64,000 nucleotides of DNA, from assembly GCA_030770535.1 (NCBI GenBank), contig JASVEC010000029.1, forward strand, positions 186,001 through 250,000, given 5' to 3'. Positions 25,001-35,919 of this stretch are shown here, piece after piece. Made by a program: the position numbers and the translations under genes. How positions within the stretch are numbered: the first letter of the stretch is position 1; each line of letters begins with the position of its first letter. The notes below the pieces were generated by a model, which was not told the DNA's origin, made no database searches, and saw nothing but the letters and a program-made list of their open reading frames with translations. The stretch is from Batkoa obscura. Taxonomy: Eukaryota > Entomophthoromycota > Entomophthoromycetes > Entomophthorales > Batkoaceae.

Positions 25001-25759
25001 TAATTTACTTTTAACGCTTCATAATTTGGATTATCCACATCTTTCATATATTCACCAATTATTGGGTTGGTATTAGCTTGAATAACCGTTTGATCCAAAT
25101 CAAGTATAAGTATAAGTCTTTTTCGTGTTAATAAATCAATCATATGTTTTTTCCCCTCTTCTTTAGCTTTCTATAAATTTAAAATAAGTAAAATAAAATG
25201 ATAAATAATTTGCATAATAAACTTACATGTAAACTTATCCTTAATTCATTGGAATCATGTGAAACAGGTATAAATTCATCTGTATATTGAAGGTCAAGAT
25301 CCAAACTAAAATATTAATATTAAATAGAACTTTTAATCAATTTATAATGAATTCTTACTCATTTATATCTTTTCCACAATGACCACACATACCATGGAAT
25401 ATTATTGAGTGATTACAATCGACTTTTAATGTGAATGCTGGATGTCTATTAAATGTTAATTCCAAATTATCAAATGAATATAATTAAATTTACTCTGGAT
25501 ATTCAATAATATCATCTTCTTTAATAGAAACATCATGGATAACACCATCCGTCCTCGCCTTAAAATAATCAAACATCGTTTTAACACCCACTTGTTTCAT
25601 GGGACCAAAAGGATCTTCAGTAATACATTTCATCACGGGTAAATCATATTCATATAGTACAATATTATCATCTTTTTTAACTTTATCACCCACTTGACAT
25701 AATACTTCTCGTATTAATACGGGGTAATATTCACTTTTAAATACAAGTTGAGTAAACAT
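22067..25759 (-). CDS. FCP1: RNA polymerase II CTD phosphatase Fcp1
   Basis: Fcp1 removes Ser2 phosphate from the Pol II C-terminal domain so that polymerase can recycle. About a dozen exons encode an estimated 900 residues. The first exon (25495-25759) gives the Fcp1 N-terminal barrel-like domain (DKVKKDDNIVLYEYDLPVMK). Then come a Cys/His zinc-like segment (CNHSIIFHGMCGHCG) and the catalytic LILILDLDQTVIQA with the DxDxT nucleophile site. VYTMGTRNYAEQV and VVVVDDRYDVWDW follow, giving the complete HAD core. A BRCT domain comes next (CFIMFSGMFPLGNSYQKDET, then THLVANKPNTEKV, then IIKIEWFYDCIKKWKHLKEF). The tail is very acidic, with Asn-rich runs encoded by microsatellites, as in TFIIF-binding Fcp1 tails. 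One intron holds a TAATA microsatellite near 24537-24566. The family assignment is very secure; the outer C-terminal exons are less so. Confidence 0.94.
24537..24566. repeat. TAATA microsatellite in an FCP1 intron
   Basis: Uninterrupted five-base units of ATAAT type. A near-identical microsatellite occurs in a JMJD6 intron at about 2634-2665. Confidence 0.85.
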
Positions 25760-26724
25760 TAAATATTTTGATTTTTTTTTAAATTATATTATGCTGTTTT
25801 TATACTTTTTTTTAAGATTCTAGTTTTAAATGTTGATTAATTGATTGGTAGATTTTGTTGAGTTCCAAACTGGTTCATGCATAAATATTATTTTAATTTC
25901 ATTGGTTATTAAGAATCACTTGGACAAATAATTTTTATTTATTTAATAAATTCCCCTTACTTAGGAGCGCGTTATTTCAATACCATTGAATTAATTTCAA
26001 TCAATTATAACTTAATTGATATGATCTTATAATCATTTATTACATAAACTCTATCACTCATCCATATACTCAATTTCTCTTCCTTTTAACTCTTTTAGTT
26101 TAAATATTCGTAAGCATTTTCAATCAAAATTTAACACTTTATCATTGGCTCAATAAATATTTTCAATTTTATGAGGAATTGTTACGTTGAATAGAATTTT
26201 ACTTCCATGTGGTTTTTTATTGAGCAAATTAAAAAGAAGCTTTTATCGATTCAATTTAAAAGTAAATTAAAGATTTAAATTTGTATTTTATTGAGTAAAA
26301 AAATAGAAAAATTAACTTGAATTAAACTCAGAAAATATAAAATTAAATTTATTCAATCTACATTTAAATTGAATTAAGATCATTGAAGTAATTTAAATCT
26401 AATTTTTGGGCAGATATTTTAACCCAATTTTAAAGGGTGAGATTATGGGGTTACACTTATTTTTCAATTTCATAAACTTGATGAGTATAAAAATCATTAA
26501 GGTTGATTTGTTGAATTTTGTTTATTGGTAAAGATTGATGTAATTTATAAATTGAGATCAACCATTTTTAATGTTATCCATTAATAAGCTGAGAAATTTT
26601 GCATTTGAAAATATACACCAATGATATACAATATAATTACTTTTAGAATGGATTATTTGTATCAATAATATAGATAGATAGTTTTGTACATTTATTAGAT
26701 CATTTTTGAATATTGTCAACTAAA
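25760..26724. other. Divergent spacer between FCP1 and the small membrane-protein gene
   Basis: Head-to-head intergenic region of about 960 bases that should contain both promoters. Nothing specific is recognised. Confidence 0.45.
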
Positions 26725-27009
26725 ATGAGTGGATTTCGAGGCAAAGCACCTTTATTAATTGCTGTATTAGTTGGTGTTATTTCAGGCAATTATATCTTTC
26801 AACCTATTATTCAAGAAGCTGCAAGGTGATTATTTGTTTATTTTGATAATTGTGAATTGAATTAACTAAATTTACATAGGAATAATGATTTAGTCCCTAA
26901 AGAGAATAAAAAGGAAGAAGGAAATCAAAAAATAGAAATCATTAAAACAGAAGCTAATGTAAATAGTGATCAAAATAAAACTCAAACTCAAAGTAAATCT
27001 ACAGAATAA
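26725..27009 (+). CDS. Small single-pass membrane protein, 76 residues
   Basis: Two exons (26725-26825 and 26880-27009) are separated by a 54-base GT-AG intron that splits an Arg codon. The product starts MSGFRGKAPLLIAVLVGVIS and has one N-terminal hydrophobic helix (about residues 8-30). A charged tail rich in Lys, Glu, Gln and Asn follows (NDLVPKENKKEEGNQKIEII). A basic first few residues plus one helix fit a small mitochondrial or ER membrane subunit, but no family is recognised. Support comes from the clean splice, the hydrophobic-then-charged design and non-random codon use. Confidence 0.68.
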
Positions 27010-27344
27010 TAAGGTTAAAATAATCAACTAAATAGATATGAATATTTAATAAAAAAAGTACAGTATTTAGTTATCTTTTTGAAATTAACTTCTAATGATA
27101 TTATAAAGCTCTTAAACTTGATTCTATGTGTTTTTACAAATGTTAAAGAACAGAAGTAATAAAAATCAACTTTTAGTACTTTTAGATTTCAGAAATTGTA
27201 AAATTTATTCAATTACTAATTTTTTAAATTTTTAAAAAAAAGAAATTATTTTAAAAAACATAAACCTTTTTCAATACTTGAAGTTTTATTAAAAACTTAT
27301 TCACTCTAAATCTTTAATCATAACATAAAGCTCACTTCTTCAAT
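27010..27344. other. Convergent 3' spacer
   Basis: Short AT-rich region between two convergent gene ends. No feature is recognised. Confidence 0.4.
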
Positions 27345-27696
27345 TTAAAGCTCATCATGTTCAATGATATTATCATCTCCTCTTTTTTCATTTTCAATAT
27401 CTTTCTCTTCACAAGCAGCAGGTGTGGTCATATGAAAATGATATTCACATTTCTCAGGTTCAGTAATTTCAGTAATTAATTCTTCAATACCACAAGTTAA
27501 GAAGAGCTAAAATAAATAAAAAGTTCAATAAGATAAATAATTGAATTTGTTTGTTAAATAGTTGATTATTAAGTAGAATTCTAGATATTTACCTTAACCG
27601 ATCTTTGAGGACCATTCCAACATTGAGTACCACCAGTATAATCTTGTTGTTGATAAGATTTATTAGACCAAGATGAAAATTTACTAAATAATTTCA

Positions 27697-27748
<52 letters not shown>

Positions 27749-29449
27749 TTATAATAAATTTTATATATAATTTAATTTTACCCCAAAAATATATTTTCTC
27801 CATTATTAGATTTTTGATGAGCATCACCAAAAATACAAACTGTATAAATATAATCCCCTTGTGTTTTATCAAAACATTTTTCATTTAAATAAGCATAAGA
27901 ATTTAATGGCCCATAATCCATTGTTAACTTATCTTCAATAGATTTTAATTCGGATTCTTTATTACTTAAAGTAGACTCTGCATTCCATAATTCTGTTCTT
28001 GCATTGGAAGCATCTGTGACAATGGTAGTAGAAAATGGATAAATAAAATTTAATAAATTATATTTAATAGATGTATAATAAACATTAATAATAGTTTTGA
28101 AATTATTTATAATATTCTTATTAAATCCAAAACTCTCACCTTGATTACTACTATCTTTGACTTCTGATTGAGGATCAACAATTTTAAATCGTTCATCATT
28201 ATTCATATCAATTTTGTTATATGATTCATGAAATTCATTATAAGCTGTAATTGCTCCTTTAACTGCCATATCATGATAATTTTGATTATGATTTAATTTT
28301 AAATCTTTTAAAACATTATCTAAATGTTCAATTTTTTCTTGTAATTCTTCAATAATGGATTTTAATGTTGATACTTGATTTTCTAGTAAATTGGCACGTG
28401 TAGAGGCATTCGCTTCTATAATAGAGATTAATATCAAAAGATACAAATTGAAATGAATTGAAATTTACGATGATCTTTTTCTGCTTGATTTTCAATTGCT
28501 TCTTTTTCTTCTTTGATTTCTATAAATTAATTAAATTAATTAAATTGAATTATTTTGTATAATTATTGATTGAAATATAATATCTAAAAAAGCTTACTCT
28601 TTAACTCTTCCACTTTTGATTTAGCTTGATCAATTTCTTTTTTAATCTCTACAATTTGAATTTCAAATTTTTCTTTCAATACAGAATATTCTTTAATATA
28701 TTCACTTCTTTTTTCTAAGCCCTATTATTATAAGTATTTATATAATTCTATATTATTTAAATGAAAAGAACTGAATACTTTTTTTAAAATTTCTTTCTTT
28801 TGATTTAATTCCTTATTAACTTTTTCTGCTAATTCCTTACAACGATTAGGACACTGAATTTTACCATCATATTCATCACTACCATCACAACAAGCTTCAT
28901 CTATATTATAAATATTATAAATATTTGATGGTTATAAATCAAAAATAATATAAGAATTTTCTAAAAACTTACCACAAATACCATCATTAACTCTTGATGA
29001 TAATAATGTTGCTGGTATATGTCCTTCATTATCACAATAAAACGTACTATTTGGGCAAGCAGAGGTTCCTATATTAGTTTTTTTATATTAGTTAAATTAA
29101 ATTAAATTAATTTTTATTATTTTATCATTTACCTGGTTCATCCGATCCATCTTTACAATCACAGTAATCATCATTAACTACTTTGATATCCATTAATTTA
29201 GTAGGATTATCAAAACATGCGAATTTATTAGGATCCTGATTATATAAATTAATCTCTATTTATAAAAGAAAACAATATATTAGTATTAATATTAATATTA
29301 ATATTAATAATATTAAAAAAAGACAAAATCAATGAAATATAAATTAATTATTTACTATGTGGTGGTACCCCTCTAAGATAATTGGGTTTTTCACTGAGAA
29401 TACTGGTAACTAAATAATTGAATAATAATAGTTTAAAACTTGAGTGCAT
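27345..29449 (-). CDS. GTB1: Glucosidase II beta subunit (PRKCSH/Gtb1), ER lumen
   Basis: This is the regulatory subunit that holds glucosidase II in the ER and presents N-glycans during glucose trimming. A spliced minus-strand gene encodes roughly 500 residues. It starts with a signal peptide ([19 protein letters not shown]). Two Cys-rich LDL-receptor-like modules follow ([18 protein letters not shown] and [21 protein letters not shown]). A long Lys/Glu coiled coil comes next ([33 protein letters not shown]). A mannose-6-phosphate-receptor-like (MRH) domain with [12 protein letters not shown] and [13 protein letters not shown] is near the end. The last four residues are HDEL, the fungal ER-retrieval signal. 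One intron contains a (TTA)n microsatellite. All of these are family hallmarks. Confidence 0.95.
27697..27748. repeat. (TTA)n microsatellite in a GTB1 intron
   Basis: About 17 consecutive ATT/TTA triplets lie within the intron before the MRH exons. Confidence 0.9.
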
Positions 29450-30380
29450 TTTTGTAAGAAAATAAAAATAAAAATAAAATTTGAGTTTATTTTTAATTAT
29501 TTAATTCCACGTAACTCTAAGATAAATGGTTCATTTGTTAATTGACTTAATTAAGTTAGTCTAATTTTTTAAAAATGAGGGTTTTTGCCCAAAATTTGGG
29601 CTGAATCTTCCAATTCAATAGTAATTAATTGTCAATATTATATAAGTTCTAAAGGCTTTAGAGTCGTTAAGTTCAATAAGCGTATCAATTTATTAATTGA
29701 TGTAAAGTAAGACAAATTAAGCCTAATATTTGACCAGCGATAGTGGGAAGTTTTATATTCTTCCTAAATGGAGCTAATAAGGTTTAAAAGTATAGTTTGC
29801 TTTGAAAATAAATAATAAAATTAATCTTAATGGAGAGAGTCCAAAGGAAGAGAAATTCAATTGTTTATATACTTTGTATAAATATACAATACACTAATTA
29901 ACTATATTTTAATATTAATAATAAAAAATCTTTAATATAAATAAAATAATTCAATGTCAACTTAATAAATAAAAATAGTTTTTTAAGTTTTAATAATTTA
30001 AATTATCATTATTATTAAACAACTATAGTAATAGAATTTATTTATAGATAAAATAAAATCCAATGTTGAATATTTACTTATCAAACAAACAAAGAAACAA
30101 AGAAACAAAAAAACAATTAAAATTCTATTACAACAATTCAATGTTTAATTTATTAATCAATTCTCTTAAGTTTATTATAAAATTTATTTATTAACAATGA
30201 AACCCACTTTAATTAAGTATGTTCCAACAAATTAATTTTAATAAATTAGCTACTCTTAATAGCCTGGGTCTTCAACACCTCTATTATAACAAAAAATAAA
30301 ATAATCAAAGATAAAAACGCAAGTATAAATACTACAGTTCTTCCGAAATTCTACTTTTTTTTTTAAAAATACTCTAAAAG
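29450..30380. other. Divergent spacer; cell-wall gene promoter at its right end
   Basis: AT-rich, with a short CAAACAAAGAAACAAAGAAA purine tract near 30085. No coding exon is supported. Confidence 0.45.
30321..30332 (+). promoter_or_regulatory. Likely TATA box of the first wall-protein gene
   Basis: AGTATAAATACT lies about 58 bases before the ATG at 30381. Confidence 0.5.
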
Positions 30381-30995
30381 ATGAAATATTATCAATTAGT
30401 CTTACTTGCATTGATTGCAACTATAATTGCTCATGAGAATAATCATCAAAAGCAGGCCTATCCTACTTCCCCTTCTACTTACACTGGTTATAATGTAGAC
30501 CCTCCAAATACTCCGGATATTACTAAAGTAAGCGATTCTAAACCAGAGCTCCAACCAACTTTATCAGAAGTCAATAAACAACCTACTCCAATTATTAGTG
30601 AATCTGAAAGTTCAACTAAGATTGAAACTGAAATTGAAAGTCCAACAGAAACGAAAGTAACTGATGATAGTATTCAAACTAGTGATAAAACTGTTGATCA
30701 ATCTATTTCTAATATGGAATCTATACAAACTAGCAATAATCCAACTTCATCAATTGAATCAATGGAAACAAACTCAAATTTAAGTTCTCAAGAACTATCC
30801 AAAACATATGAAAGTAAACAAACTTCAAGTTCTCAAAGTGTTTCTAAAGAAACTGAAAAATCAAGTTTTACTAAAAGTTCCACTTCAACTTCTAATATTA
30901 AAAGTAAAACTAGCTCAACTACATCAAATTCTTATCTTCTTAATCTCTATCCAGCTTCCGCTTTACTTATTATTATTGCAACTCTTTCAATTTAA
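30381..30995 (+). CDS. Ser/Thr-rich GPI-type cell-wall-like protein, 204 residues
   Basis: This intronless gene has a signal peptide (MKYYQLVLLALIATIIA), an HENNHQKQ start to the mature chain, and a long Ser/Thr/Lys/Glu-rich stalk without repeats. The C-terminal hydrophobic segment (LYPASALLIIIATLSI) follows a Ser/Asn cluster, as expected for a GPI-attachment signal. There is no catalytic domain. It resembles its neighbour at 31764 at both ends (AHENN versus SHENY), so the two are probably paralogues. Such proteins are typically O-mannosylated wall or surface mannoproteins. The function is inferred from layout only. Confidence 0.78.
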   Translation: MKYYQLVLLALIATIIAHENNHQKQAYPTSPSTYTGYNVDPPNTPDITKVSDSKPELQPTLSEVNKQPTPIISESESSTKIETEIESPTETKVTDDSIQTSDKTVDQSISNMESIQTSNNPTSSIESMETNSNLSSQELSKTYESKQTSSSQSVSKETEKSSFTKSSTSTSNIKSKTSSTTSNSYLLNLYPASALLIIIATLSI

Positions 30996-31763
30996 TAAAG
31001 TTGAGTTTTATTTTATTATTATTATGAAAAAAAATAATAAAATTTTAGCTTTAGTTTTCATATGTACTTTAATTATCAATTGATCATTTTACTAAATTAT
31101 TATTGTTCTAACAAAATCTTTACGATTTATAAAATATTAGGCAATTTTTTTTAGATTCTATTTAATAGTTAAATAGTTTTAATTAATTATAATAAATTAA
31201 AATGTTTTTTTTATTAATCAGTTGTCTATTTGTTATTACATACTGTATTATTGTATAAAATGAAAGCTTACTATTATAATAAATAATGATTTATCTTAAT
31301 TACAAAAATAATAAAAAACTAAAATTAACTAAAGTATTTGGAAAATGATTATTAAAGTATTAATTAAGTTAGAACATTGAATATTTTATTTTAACTTTAA
31401 TAAAAGGTTTAAATGCCCAATTGGTTATCAAAATAGTATTAAAAATTTAAAATATCTAAAAATTTTAAAAGAGATAGAAATATTGACTTTTATAAGTAGA
31501 AACAAAGTTTATGAAAGTCAAAACCACACTGTTGTAAGTTAAACATATCAATGTTATAAAGGTCAAAATCTATTTTAAAATAAAATAAAATAAAATGAAT
31601 CAAATTTACAATCAATCTTGTTACCAGGAATTGAAAATAATCTAATATATTACTTAATTCCCAATTATTGCTCTAAAATCTCAACTAATAAATCACTAAA
31701 TTCTATTTTTAATATATAAAGCATCCACAAAGTCTTTTTTTATAACAATTTGATTAATAAACA
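30996..31763. other. Spacer between wall-protein genes
   Basis: AT-rich. It contains the promoter of the next gene with a TATA-like AATATATAAA at 31711-31720. Confidence 0.45.
31711..31720 (+). promoter_or_regulatory. Likely TATA box of the repeat-bearing wall-protein gene
   Basis: AATATATAAA lies about 50 bases before the ATG at 31764. Confidence 0.5.
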
Positions 31764-32783
31764 ATGAAGTTTTTTCAATTTGCTATAGCTGGTTTTATTG
31801 CGTCGATTCTTTCTCATGAGAATTATAATAAAGAAAAACAGGAATCTTCTAGTTTATTACAAAGTTATGGTTATGATACAGAAAAAAAAAGTTCATCTGG
31901 TTATGAGATTTCTAACTCATTAACTGAAGTTGTTTACAAGGAAACTCCTTCACCAACTGAGGCTAGTTATGATGTCCCATCTTCATCAATCGAAATAAGT
32001 TATGGTGTCCCATCTTCATCAGTTGAAGTTAGTTATGAAGAAACTACATCGCCAACTGAGACTAGTTATGAAGGAACTACATCGCCAACTGAGACTAGTT
32101 ATGAAGGAACTACATCGCCAACTGAGACTAGTTATGAAGAAACTACATCATTAACTGAGACTAGTTATGATGTCCCATCTTCATCAGCTGAAGTTAGTTA
32201 TGAAGAAACTCCATCATCAACTGAGACTAGTTATGAAGAAACTCCATCGTCAACTGAGACTAGTTATGATGTCTCATCTTCATCAGCTGAAGTTAGCTAT
32301 GAAGAAACTCCATCATCAACCGAAACAAGTTATAAAGAAACCCTTTCTTCAACTGAAGTTAGCTACGAAGAAACTCTATCGTCAACTGAAACAAGTTATG
32401 ATGTTCTACTTTCATCTACAAACTCTGATTCCAAAACAAGTTCAGATTCAATAACATATGATACTCAACCATCTTCATCTACTCAAAGTCATTCTAAGCC
32501 TACTATCATTACCGATTTTAAACCAAGTAATACTGAAGCAACAAGTACTAAAAACAATGCTTCATCTTCTAAACAGATAAGTTCAAGTAATGATTTAACT
32601 AAACAAACAGCTACTAAAAATAGTAGTTCAACTACTAAACAAACTTCCTCTACTCATTCTTCATCGGAAAGTGAATCAAGTACAAAAATGAGTAAGAGTA
32701 ATAGCTCTAAATCCAATACCTTTTATTTTCAACCCACTTCTGTTTTGATAACTATTGCTGTTGTGTTTGTTTTTTCTTATTAA
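31764..32783 (+). CDS. Repeat-bearing Ser/Thr-rich GPI-type cell-wall-like protein, 339 residues
   Basis: This intronless gene has a signal peptide (MKFFQFAIAGFIASILS). Residues 57-221 form about 15 consecutive 11-residue repeats of the type SYEETTSPTET or SYDVPSSSAEV. A Ser/Thr/Lys-rich stalk follows, and the C-terminal hydrophobic tail (PTSVLITIAVVFVFSY) fits GPI addition. The repeats are dense in Ser/Thr for O-glycosylation and carry regular Tyr and Glu residues. A 33-base minisatellite encodes them, which predicts length variation between strains, as known for fungal adhesins and flocculins. No ligand-binding head is present, so it is more likely a stalk or wall protein than a full adhesin. 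It is probably a paralogue of the gene at 30381. Confidence 0.8.
   Translation: MKFFQFAIAGFIASILSHENYNKEKQESSSLLQSYGYDTEKKSSSGYEISNSLTEVVYKETPSPTEASYDVPSSSIEISYGVPSSSVEVSYEETTSPTETSYEGTTSPTETSYEGTTSPTETSYEETTSLTETSYDVPSSSAEVSYEETPSSTETSYEETPSSTETSYDVSSSSAEVSYEETPSSTETSYKETLSSTEVSYEETLSSTETSYDVLLSSTNSDSKTSSDSITYDTQPSSSTQSHSKPTIITDFKPSNTEATSTKNNASSSKQISSSNDLTKQTATKNSSSTTKQTSSTHSSSESESSTKMSKSNSSKSNTFYFQPTSVLITIAVVFVFSY
31932..32426 (+). repeat. 33-base minisatellite, about 15 units, in frame
   Basis: In-frame 33-base units alternate between two sub-types (SYE-TET and SYD-AEV). Adjacent units at about 32031-32130 are almost identical. Confidence 0.9.
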
Positions 32784-33964
32784 TATCATTTAAAATGATT
32801 ATTTTTAACAATTAATTAAGTTAATAAATGGTAACTTTGAATTTCAATTTCATATTAGTGTATTTTACTTTTTTATTTTTGAAAGAGCTTTTACATTATT
32901 AAATATATTTTTATTCTATTAAAAATTTACAAGTTAGCATATAAACTAAGCAGTGGATTTGGGTCTCTGTTTGTTTATTAATTGAATTACAAGCTTTTAT
33001 CTATGAAAAACCACAAACCCAAAAGATCTTTTCATTTGATAAAAGAGTTAAAGAATAGTAGGGATTTTCAAGTGTTTAACCAAATAATTTTGTAATTTAT
33101 TAAGTTAATTTTATTATAAAAGATTCTACTAATAGAATCTCAATCATAATATGCAATATTAAAATGATTATTTCTATAGAATTATTTAAAAATCGATATT
33201 AGATTTTTAATCTCATAAAAAACACAATAAGTTTTTTATTTAAACTCTCTAATATTTAGACAATAAATAGAACCAGTTTATTTAGTTTTGTATTAATCAG
33301 AATCTTGTTCTGTTAGTTAACAATATACTTGTCAATTATATTATGTAAGTGTAATAAATTTTGGATGGAACATTAGATTATTTTTAAATTTTAAATAAAG
33401 GGGCTAAAAATAGATATTAAAAAAAATAAGTTTTTTTGAAGTATGTGTTAAGAATATTCGCACTAATCAATATTATCCATCTCCCCTGAAGTTCCAACAT
33501 TTTATTAATTTCGAATACTTTTCTTAACATTGTTTATAATACAACTTGAAATAGTTATAAATCAACTATCTCGTTGAACTATTTTAATGGTTCAAATGAA
33601 CCTTTTAATAGTCAACTTGATTGCATGAAAAAATATTATACTAAAATAAGATAATCAAATATTACTTAGAATATTTAAAATTGGAATGTGATTACAATTA
33701 TTATAACTCTTTTATGACTTATTTAACTTTATTTTTGAGAACAAATTTATGTCTAAATTTAATAGAAACTTATAAATTAAACTTTAAAGAAATTGATTAT
33801 ATCAATAATTTAATTCTAAAAATAATAACTAACAAAGTCACAAAAGAGCTACAATAGCTGTATAACCACATTTGAAATGGCTAAAAAGGAGAAAATCCAT
33901 GATTAGTTTATTTTCGAGATCGAATTCTCGAAATTATTTTAAAAGTTAGACTTTGTATAAAAAT
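32784..33964. other. Intergenic, nothing recognised
   Basis: AT-rich DNA of about 1.2 kb with no exon or known repeat identified. Confidence 0.45.
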
Positions 33965-34254
33965 TTAGCGAGTTCCAGTTTCCATGAATGTAGAAACTTT
34001 TGATGCTTCAACTTGAGCTGCGTTTTTTGAAAATTTAATCCAAGTGTTATGGATTATAGTGAAAATATTGTTTCTATAAAAGTACTAAAGTTCGATTGCT
34101 TTTATAAAGTATATGTACTCATATTTTTTTAACTCTGATTACACACCGATCCCCCATGTCCACATGCTCCTTTATATTCTTTATACCAATTCATACAAAT
34201 ATACTCATGATCTTCACCTTCAAGTTTATATTCTAGAAATTGGAATTGAAATTT
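33965..34254 (-). CDS. Two exons of a small Cys-containing protein, start unresolved
   Basis: On the minus strand, the exon 34147-34254 (36 codons) has an upstream acceptor TTTTAG. It reads KFQFQFLEYKLEGEDHEYIC, then MNWYKEYKGACGHGGS. A 62-base GT-AG intron (34085-34146) joins it in frame to the exon 33965-34084, reading YFYRNNIFTIIHNTWIKFSK then NAAQVEASKVSTFMETGTR and TAA. Both exons have exact whole-codon length and protein-like composition, including two Cys, three Trp/Tyr clusters and Gly-rich GHGGS. An upstream ATG at 34436 begins a signal-peptide-like MILLLCFLTILNN, but it does not join in frame by canonical sites, so the true start is open. A secreted protein is plausible given the neighbours. 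No family is recognised. Confidence 0.5.
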
Positions 34255-34768
34255 CTAAAATTGGATTTCATTCAATTTAATAATCAATCTGATCAAGATT
34301 TATATTAACTACCAAATTATAAAAAATTTCAAGTATAGAGTTCGTTAAATAAATTATCTGTATTTTATTATATTGTTTAAGTCGGTTTCATACAAATATT
34401 ATTAAGTATTGTTAAAAAACAAAGCAGTAGAATCATACATATATTATTTGTTTTATTGGTATAACCGTATATTTTAGAAAACACAATTCACAAAAAGAAT
34501 AGTAAATTAAGCAATGAGTTGAGGATTGATTAACCATAATAAACCACTAAATAAATTATATTTTATAAAGTACAAATTCTTGTTTAAGGTACCCCAAAAG
34601 ATAAAGTTAAATATATTAAGTAAAAATTAAGCATATCAGCTAAATATAGATATAGGCAAGTGTTCGCATTGATAGAAATTCTGATTTGCTAATGTACAGA
34701 TTCAAACTATATAAAAGGATGTAATTTTGAATATAGTTTCTTTAACTTTTGTTTTCAACTTAAATAAT
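34255..34768. other. Possible 5' exons of the small Cys gene and wall-protein promoter
   Basis: Contains an unassigned hydrophobic ATG frame on the minus strand at about 34380-34436 and, on the plus strand, the TATA box of the next gene. Confidence 0.35.
34706..34717 (+). promoter_or_regulatory. Likely TATA box of the Ala/Ser-rich wall-protein gene
   Basis: AACTATATAAAAGG-type core about 60 bases before the ATG at 34769. It is the best TATA match in the window. Confidence 0.6.
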
Positions 34769-35164
34769 ATGAAATTTTTCCAAGTTACCCTTTTAGCTCT
34801 CTCTGCTTGCGTTATTGCTCAAAATGCTTCATCAGCATCTACCAGTGCCGCTGTAACCAGTGCTTCTACCTCAGCTAAAGGTTCAGCTACCCCAATTGCC
34901 GGAGATAAAAGCGCATCAGCTACCTCCTCTGGAAGTGCTAAAGCTACTGAATCCGCTTCAGCTGATAAATCTGGAAAATCTTCCAGTGGCACCAAAGATG
35001 CCTCATCATCTGGTGCTGATAAAGATGCTAAATCCACCACTGGTTCCGGTAAAGAATCTAGTACCACTAAAGCTTCAACTTCTAAAGGTTCAACCTCAGG
35101 TGCTTCATCTTACTCCGCTTCTGCCTTTGTTGGTATGATCGCTGCTTTAGTTCTTTCCCAATAA
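34769..35164 (+). CDS. Ala/Ser/Thr/Lys-rich GPI-type secreted protein, 131 residues
   Basis: The chosen start is the ATG at 34769, because the signal peptide begins there (MKFFQVTLLALSACVIAQ); upstream in-frame sequence has no ATG. The mature chain is almost entirely Ala, Ser, Thr, Gly and Lys (for example SGKSSSGTKDASSSGADKDA). It ends in a hydrophobic tail (YSASAFVGMIAALVLSQ) that fits a GPI signal. The gene is strikingly less AT-rich than anything nearby. It uses GCT, TCC, ACC, GCC and GGT codons, a pattern usual for very highly expressed fungal genes. Together with a canonical TATA box and short leader, this suggests an abundant wall or surface protein. No domain is present and no homologue is named. 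Confidence 0.8.
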   Translation: MKFFQVTLLALSACVIAQNASSASTSAAVTSASTSAKGSATPIAGDKSASATSSGSAKATESASADKSGKSSSGTKDASSSGADKDAKSTTGSGKESSTTKASTSKGSTSGASSYSASAFVGMIAALVLSQ

Positions 35165-35826
35165 TTTAATTTATACTATTAAATAAATAATTTAATGCTA
35201 ACTTTTTTTGATGTTTTTATTTTTATTAGATTGTTTCTTTATAATTCAAAAGCTAAGCACTTTTTTTAGTAGTTAATATGTTAATCATAGTTAGCTAGGT
35301 TATCGAGGGTGGATTATAATTAATAAGGGAAGGAGCTTTACAGGGTAGAGTGGATTTGCTCTTGACGGTACAGTTAAAGCCATCAAGAAATACAAGACCC
35401 ACTGAGCAAAGAGGTGAGTTTTTACTGTAAATCAAGTTGACTAGAGGGAACCAAGATTCAATAAAAATAAGGTAAAGACATTTAGAGAAGAGCTCCGTTA
35501 TACTATGCTATTATTATCTTCAAGTTCCATCATATAGTACAATAAAAGTTTCAACACTTATATTGTGTATCTAAAGTTTTTTTTATCACTAAGAGATTTA
35601 ATTAATGAACCATTAGCTCGAATTAACTCTTCTAGTGATAAAGTATTTATACAAAGTCATTAACTTTAAAATTTTAATAGAAATAATAAACGTGTTAAAG
35701 TTCATTGGTATATGTTGTCAATAAAAAATTTCAATAATTATTTATAATTTAAGATAAATTACCAACTTCAGATAATAACTTTACCACAGTATTCTAATCA
35801 AATAAATTGGTATACAAGATTTTAAA

Positions 35827-35919
35827 ATGGGAGTGTATTTTTTTGTTTAATAATTTTACCTCTCAAATTGGACTCAGAAAACAAAAAAATGATGAAACCA
35901 AAAAAAACGCCCCCAAATA
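35827..35919 (-). mobile_element. MITE-like element copy 7, shortened
   Basis: Inverted copy with GGGAGTGTATTTTTTTGTTT and ACCAAAAAAAACGCCCCC at its ends. Part of the core is lost. Confidence 0.72.
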
